Assembly (NCBI GenBank): GCA_902765855.1
Contig: CACXBF010000012.1
Coordinates: 1-56,213, forward strand
DNA from: an uncultured Ruminococcus sp.
GTDB lineage: Bacteria; Bacillota; Clostridia; Oscillospirales; Acutalibacteraceae
Direction of reading: 5' to 3'
Length of the DNA stretch: 56,213 bases
Position numbers and translations under genes: made by a program. Positions 51,637-56,213 of the stretch are shown here, one piece after another (positions within the stretch are counted from its first letter, which is position 1; every line of letters starts with the position of its first letter). Under the pieces are notes generated by a model that searched no databases, was not told the DNA's origin, and saw only the letters and a program-made list of their open reading frames with translations.

Positions 51637-52848
51637 TTAAGCCATTTTTTTATCTAATCTTTTTGCAATTTCTGTAAGGAATGTTTCTGTGTCAACCTTA
51701 GTGATATTATCAAGGCTTGAAAGAGCAGCGAGGTCGCCTGTCATAACGCCGTCCTCGATTGTTTCAATAGAAGCCTTTTCAAGCTTATCAGCAAAGTCGA
51801 TAAGCTCAGGAAGATTATCGAGTTCTCCACGCTTTCTCAAAGCGCCAGTCCAAGCAAAGAGAGTTGCCATAGAGTTTGTAGAAGTTTTTTCGCCCTTGAG
51901 ATGTTTATAGTAATGACGCTGAACAGTTCCGTGTGCAGCTTCATACTCATAAACGCCATCAGGAGAAACAAGAACAGAAGTCATCATTGCAAGTGAACCG
52001 AAAGCAGTAGCAACCATATCGGACATAACATCGCCATCATAGTTCTTGCAAGCCCAGATATATCCACCCTCTGAACGAACAACTCTTGCAACAGCGTCAT
52101 CAATCAAAGTATAGAAATATTCGATACCAGCCTCGTTGAATTTATCCTTATATTCAGTCTCAAAGATTTCGTTGAAAATATCCTTGAAGCGGTGGTCGTA
52201 CTTCTTAGAAATAGTATCCTTAGTAGCGAACCAAATATCTTTCTTTTGGTCGAGGGCAAAGTTGAAGCAAGCTCTTGCAAAACTGCTGATACTCTTATCA
52301 AGATTGTGAAGACCTTGGATAATACCAGGAGTCTTGAAATCGTGGATAAGTGAACGAGTTTCAACACCGTTTGCGTCTGTTACAACAAGCTCAGCCTTGC
52401 AGTCAGCAGGAACAACCATTTCAGTATTCTTATAAACATCGCCATAAGCGTGACGAGCAATAGTAATAGGCTTTTTCCAGCTTGGAATAAATGGTGTAAT
52501 ACCCTTAACGAGGATAGGAGTTCTGAAAACCGTACCATCAAGAATTGCACGAATAGTACCATTAGGTGACTTCCACATTTCTGTGAGGTTGTATTCTTTA
52601 ACTCTTTCAGCGTTAGGAGTAATAGTAGCACACTTTACAGCAACGCCATATTTTTTAGTAGCTTCTGCGGAATCAAAAGTAACTTGATCCTTAGTAGCCT
52701 CTCTATGCTCAAGTCCGAGGTCATAATATTCAGTCTTGAGGTCGATATAAGGGAGGAGAAGAATATCCTTAATCATCTTCCAGATGATACGGGTCATTTC
52801 ATCGCCGTCCATCTCGACTAAAGGTGTTTTCATCTGAATCTTTGCCAT
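51637..52848 (-). CDS. icd: NADP-dependent isocitrate dehydrogenase
   Basis: 403 residues, the eukaryote-like dimeric type: [38 protein letters not shown], metal-binding Asp residues in [11 protein letters not shown], and [11 protein letters not shown]. Makes 2-oxoglutarate and NADPH from isocitrate. Several ATGs are possible at 52848-52857; 52848 fits AAAGGA spacing and family length. 44 bases after acn. Confidence 0.94.
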   Translation of the reverse strand: MAKIQMKTPLVEMDGDEMTRIIWKMIKDILLLPYIDLKTEYYDLGLEHREATKDQVTFDSAEATKKYGVAVKCATITPNAERVKEYNLTEMWKSPNGTIRAILDGTVFRTPILVKGITPFIPSWKKPITIARHAYGDVYKNTEMVVPADCKAELVVTDANGVETRSLIHDFKTPGIIQGLHNLDKSISSFARACFNFALDQKKDIWFATKDTISKKYDHRFKDIFNEIFETEYKDKFNEAGIEYFYTLIDDAVARVVRSEGGYIWACKNYDGDVMSDMVATAFGSLAMMTSVLVSPDGVYEYEAAHGTVQRHYYKHLKGEKTSTNSMATLFAWTGALRKRGELDNLPELIDFADKLEKASIETIEDGVMTGDLAALSSLDNITKVDTETFLTEIAKRLDKKMA

Positions 52849-52892
52849 CATTATCATTCCTTTCTTATATTAAAGGGGGTATGCTTGGAATA

Positions 52893-54824
52893 TCAAGAAT
52901 TTTCCTTAGTGTAGTTAAGAAGTCCGCCGGCAAGAATAATATCTCTTGTACGGTCGGAAAGCTCGCAAAGTACAGGGATTTCCTTACCTGTTGTCTTATT
53001 GATAACAGTAAGTTCACTGCCGTTCATAATAAGCTTCTTAACATCAGGAATAGCAAACTCGTCGCCCTCGCTGATAGAATCATAATCAGCTTCATTTACG
53101 AATGTAAGTGGAAGAATACCTGCATTGATGAGGTTAGAACGGTGAATTCTTGCGAAGGACTTAACCAAAACAGCCTTAACTCCAAGATAGAGAGGAGCAA
53201 GAGCAGCGTGTTCTCTTGAAGAACCTTGTCCATAGTTTACGCCACCAACAATGATACTTCCGCCGAGTTCCAAAGCTCTCTTAGGGAATTCCTTATCGCA
53301 TACTGTGAAGCAGTATTGTGAGATAGCAGGAATATTTGAACGGAGAGGAAGAATTTTAGCACCGGCAGGCATAATGTGGTCTGTTGTGATGTTGTCGCCA
53401 ACCTTGAGTGAACAAGGAACATCAATAGAATCTTCAAGCGGAGAAGTCTGTGGGAAAGGCTTGATGTTAGGCCCACGAAGAATTTCGACAGTATCCATAG
53501 TTTCTTCCGGCTCCGGAGCAACAACCATATTGTCGTTGATTTCAAACTTTTCAGGAAGCTTGATGTCTATAGCATCACCAAGAGTTCTTGGGTCTGTGAA
53601 TACACCTGCAATAGCAGAAACAGCAGCAGTTTCTGGGCTGACAAGATAAATTTGACCATCAGCAGTACCGGAACGACCCTCAAAGTTTCTGTTGAATGTA
53701 CGGAGAGAAATACCCTTAGAGTTAGGGGATTGTCCCATACCGATGCAAGGACCGCAAGCACACTCAAGGATTCTTGCACCAGCCTCAATAAGGTCAGCCA
53801 AAGCACCATTTCTTGCGAGCATATTATAAACCTGCTTAGAGCCAGGAGCGATACCAAAGCTTACATCAGGGTGAACAGTTTTACCCTTCATTATATGAGC
53901 AACTCTCATAAGGTCGAGGTAAGATGAGTTCGTGCATGAACCAATAAGAACCTGGTCAATCTTTTGTGGACCGATTTCCTCAATAGTCTTAACATTGTCA
54001 GGGCTATGTGGACATGCAGCCATAGGAACAAGTGTTGAAAGATCAATATTGATAACCTCATCATAGAAAGCATCAGCATCAGGCTGGAGCTCAATCCAAT
54101 CTTCTTCACGGCCCTGAGCTTTCATAAATTCTCTTGTGATTTCATCAGAAGGGAAGATAGAAGTAGTAGCACCAAGCTCAGCACCCATATTTGTGATAGT
54201 AGCTCTTTCAGGAACTGTAAGAGTTTTAACACCCTCACCGCCGTATTCGATAATCTTACCTACGCCGCCCTTAACAGACATAATCTTAAGAACTTCAAGA
54301 ATAATATCTTTAGCAGCAACCCATGGCTGAAGTTTACCTGTGAGGTTAATTCTAACCATTTTAGGCATAGAGATGTAGTAAGCACCACCGCCCATAGCAA
54401 CAGCAACATCAAGACCACCCGCACCCATAGCAAGCATACCGATACCGCCGCCTGTTGGAGTATGGCTGTCAGAACCTATAAGAGTCTTACCGGGCTTGCC
54501 GAAACGCTCGAGATGAACCTGATGACAGATACCGTTACCAGGACGAGAATAGTAGATACCGTGTTTCTTTGCAACAGACTGAATGAAGCGGTGGTCATCA
54601 GCATTTTCAAAGCCGGTCTGGAGAGTATTATGGTCGATATAAGCAACGCTCTTTTCTGTCTTAACTCTCGGAATACCAATAGCCTCAAATTCAAGATAAG
54701 CCATTGTACCTGTTGCGTCCTGAGTAAGAGTCTGGTCGATTTTAAGACCAATTTCAGAGCCGACAGTCATTTCGCCACTAAGAATGTGTTTTTTAATAAT
54801 TTTTTGTGCGAGTGTATAACCCAT
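52893..54824 (-). CDS. acn: aconitate hydratase
   Basis: 643 residues, the short anaerobe/mitochondrial-like type. 4Fe-4S ligands: Cys in SCTNSSYLDL and two in CACGPCIGMGQ. Active-site segments DSHTPTGGG, FNRNFEGRSG and the swivel-domain YGQGSSREHAAL. Interconverts citrate and isocitrate. GGGGG upstream of the start. With icd it gives citrate to 2-oxoglutarate; citrate synthase is not in the window. Confidence 0.96.
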   Translation of the reverse strand: MGYTLAQKIIKKHILSGEMTVGSEIGLKIDQTLTQDATGTMAYLEFEAIGIPRVKTEKSVAYIDHNTLQTGFENADDHRFIQSVAKKHGIYYSRPGNGICHQVHLERFGKPGKTLIGSDSHTPTGGGIGMLAMGAGGLDVAVAMGGGAYYISMPKMVRINLTGKLQPWVAAKDIILEVLKIMSVKGGVGKIIEYGGEGVKTLTVPERATITNMGAELGATTSIFPSDEITREFMKAQGREEDWIELQPDADAFYDEVINIDLSTLVPMAACPHSPDNVKTIEEIGPQKIDQVLIGSCTNSSYLDLMRVAHIMKGKTVHPDVSFGIAPGSKQVYNMLARNGALADLIEAGARILECACGPCIGMGQSPNSKGISLRTFNRNFEGRSGTADGQIYLVSPETAAVSAIAGVFTDPRTLGDAIDIKLPEKFEINDNMVVAPEPEETMDTVEILRGPNIKPFPQTSPLEDSIDVPCSLKVGDNITTDHIMPAGAKILPLRSNIPAISQYCFTVCDKEFPKRALELGGSIIVGGVNYGQGSSREHAALAPLYLGVKAVLVKSFARIHRSNLINAGILPLTFVNEADYDSISEGDEFAIPDVKKLIMNGSELTVINKTTGKEIPVLCELSDRTRDIILAGGLLNYTKENS

Positions 54825-54897
54825 GGTTAATCCCCCTTATAAAGATTTAGTGTAAAAACTCAAAATGAATTTTCTACACATATAAAATTCACTTAAT

Positions 54898-54926
54898 ATT
54901 ATCCGCCAAAACGTGTAATTTGTCAA
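54898..54926 (-). promoter_or_regulatory. promoter of acn-icd
   Basis: On the minus strand TTGACA (54926-54921), a 17-base spacer and GATAAT (54903-54898). The rest of 54927-55121 is AT-rich with no gene. Confidence 0.8.
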
Positions 54927-55121
54927 TGCTTTATGCGAATTTATACCATATATGTAAGAAACTTTTAAATAGTAGAAGAATAATGCTCAAAGTCAAGGTT
55001 GAAATGAAAGATTAAACGAAATAAAATTCAAAAATACAATATATAATTTGATAAGCTTAGCTATTTTGCAAAATGAACGAAGCTAAAATTCAAAGTATCT
55101 ACACAATAGATTAGTATTAAA

Positions 55122-55170
55122 GAAAAAGGACTGCTATATCAGAATGAGTTTATATCTGATATAACAGTCC
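55122..55170 (-). terminator. terminator of the two-domain secreted protein gene
   Basis: GGACTGCTATATCAGA / TCTGATATAACAGTCC with an 11-base loop and a T-rich run on the minus strand. It is 65 bases after the stop codon. Confidence 0.85.
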
Positions 55171-55235
55171 TTCCGCTTGTACTCTATACAAGCAAAGGGG
55201 TGGTGTATAAAAAATGTTTAGGAGTAAGCTAATTA

Positions 55236-55964
55236 TTATGAAAGCCTTGCAATGTTAAGGCTGCTATCAACTTTAAGAACCATAGGAACAGTTACAATAC
55301 TCTTATCAGAGGTATAATACTTGAAGTTCATATTGCAAGTCCCCTCTCTAAGACCTGTGAATGTGCAGGTATACTTATTTGTACCGAAATCATACTTAAC
55401 ATCGACCTTGATGTTAGTATTGTCAGCGGAATATGTCCAGTCATAGCCATAGGAGGTTTTGCCGTAGGCTGTGAATACATACGAGTTAGCTGTTTTAGAG
55501 CTTGTACTTGATGAAGTTGAAGAACTACTTTCTTTCTTAGAAGTGTTTGAAGAAGAGCTTGATGAACTTGAAGCATCTGTTCTTGTGATGTTAAGATTCT
55601 TATCAACCTTGAGAATCATAGGAACAGTTACAATATTCTTATCAGAGGTATAATACTTGAAGTCCATATTGCAAGTACCTTCTCTAAGACCTGTGAATGT
55701 GCAGGTGTACTTATTTGTGGCGAAATCATACTTAACATCGACCTTGATGTTAGTATTGTCAGCGGAATATGTCCAGTCATAGCCGTAAGAAGTTTTACCG
55801 TAGGCTGTGAATACATATGCTTTAGAAGACTGATTAGCCTGAGTTGAAATTGCTGTATTATTAGCTGCAAAAGCGACTGTTGCTGCACCTATTGTTGTGC
55901 CTGCGATAAGAGCTGCACCGATTGCTACTGTTGCGAATGTCTTTATAACCTTATTGTTTTTCAT
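55236..55964 (-). CDS. secreted protein with two nearly identical domains
   Basis: 242 residues. Signal peptide (cleavage after VAFA, about 33). Two copies of an about 75-residue domain (about 48-125 and 162-240), both reading YVFTAYGKTSYGYDWTYSAD and TFTGLREGTCN, joined by a Ser/Thr-rich linker. The domains are beta-rich; YGYDW and the late FKYY recall chagasin-type (I42) protease inhibitors, weakly. The copies are also nearly identical in DNA. Extracellular role unknown. Confidence 0.8.
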   Translation of the reverse strand: MKNNKVIKTFATVAIGAALIAGTTIGAATVAFAANNTAISTQANQSSKAYVFTAYGKTSYGYDWTYSADNTNIKVDVKYDFATNKYTCTFTGLREGTCNMDFKYYTSDKNIVTVPMILKVDKNLNITRTDASSSSSSSSNTSKKESSSSTSSSTSSKTANSYVFTAYGKTSYGYDWTYSADNTNIKVDVKYDFGTNKYTCTFTGLREGTCNMNFKYYTSDKSIVTVPMVLKVDSSLNIARLS

Positions 55965-56121
55965 TTTATTTTCCTCCGAAATTTATATTTTAATTTTAAT
56001 TTTTCTTTTTGCACTCTCTTGTGCTTTCACTTATATATACGAATGGGAGGAAAAAAATCCACATAGTTTTTTGAAAAAATTTATAAATTAAAATAAAAAT
56101 CGCTACTCAACAATTATGATA

Positions 56122-56213
56122 TGTACCCTCTTTGCTGGACAAAACCAGTAAGGAGGGTTATTTTTATGCGTTATAGTTATGAGTACAAAAGAAATGCCGT
56201 AGAATTATATCGA
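56122..56213 (+). mobile_element. left end of an IS3-like insertion sequence
   Basis: A likely inverted-repeat start TGTACCCTC at 56112-56122 region leads into ACCCTC / GAGGGT pairing. After GGAGGG an ATG at 56166 opens MRYSYEYKRNAVELYR, the typical start of IS3-family orfA, and runs off the window. Confidence 0.65.
56166..56213 (+). CDS. IS3-family transposase orfA, 5' part only
   Basis: 16 codons are visible, starting MRYSYEYKRNAVELYR. This resembles the first helix of the helix-turn-helix in IS3 orfA. GGAGGG upstream. The rest lies outside the window, so the family is a guess from the start. Confidence 0.6.
   Translation, partial: MRYSYEYKRNAVELYR

Noticed and set aside
53237-54751. Several frames within the aconitase gene on both strands
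   Set aside because: Leu/Ser-rich translations typical of alternative frames of a strongly codon-biased gene.
1-56213. CRISPR array or rRNA operon
   Set aside because: No series of equal-spaced repeats with unique spacers and no rRNA sequence was found; the only tandem-like repeats are the palindrome blocks and the two protein domains near the right end.

Overview
The window looks like a low-GC, spore-forming anaerobic Firmicute of the Ruminococcaceae/Oscillospiraceae type. Supporting signs are a cotJABC spore-coat operon, the SCIFF peptide with its radical-SAM maturase, a T-box-controlled pheST, IreB, MecA, Rex, a cell-wall-type secreted pullulanase and AT-rich intergenic DNA. No rRNA gene is present, so the genus is inferred, not read.

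Positions 1 to about 11,120 are the right-hand part of a mobile element. It ends in a large serine recombinase (9477-11177) that has inserted inside cotJC. Only the 5' part of cotJC survives here, followed upstream by intact cotJB and cotJA. The left end of the element lies outside the window. The cargo is an array of small modules: TetR plus alpha/beta hydrolase, a broken membrane XRE regulator, membrane iron-sulfur protein plus PadR plus membrane protein, and a short-chain dehydrogenase. The modules are separated by decaying copies of a small cysteine-rich KTR gene followed by the same long hairpin terminator. Three copies of a boundary repeat carry an XRE-type operator. Three cargo promoters share one plan: TTGAC(A/T), a 17-base spacer, TATAAT, with one dyad in or against the spacer and -10 and a second at the transcription start. 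Many genes here are broken: a lost start, in-frame stops, frameshifts and a 5'-truncated MazF-type toxin.

From 11,300 to 28,000 is core chromosome. A probable preQ1 riboswitch precedes a QueL-like radical-SAM gene and the YhhQ queuosine-precursor transporter. Next come a PAP2 phosphatase, an unexplained promoter-hairpin transcript candidate (14205-14344), a minus-strand run of two FAD oxidoreductases, a helical-repeat protein and an HSP90-family ATPase, then five tRNA genes (Val, Asp, Phe, Gly, Cys). After these lie mecA, a HAD phosphatase, a DUF3810 protein, an acetyltransferase, an XRE regulator fused to a desulfoferrodoxin-like domain, an alanine/sodium symporter and a NADAR-family protein.

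From 28,000 to 38,400 a T-box leader drives pheS-pheT, followed by ireB, a small hypothetical gene, lon, engB, a NUDIX hydrolase, a DUF3783 gene and cca: translation, quality control and ribosome assembly. From 38,400 to 46,800 most genes are on the minus strand: a cation/proton antiporter, a CAP-domain protein, scfB and scfA, secF and secD, and a class Ic aspartate aminotransferase.

The last 9 kb has a small lipoprotein, a large anchored pullulanase, Rex, an acn-icd operon (citrate to 2-oxoglutarate), a secreted protein made of two nearly identical domains, and the first bases of an IS3-like insertion sequence at the right edge. Several intergenic regions hold dispersed repeats of palindromes and a recurring TTGAGYRAAACTTTT motif.
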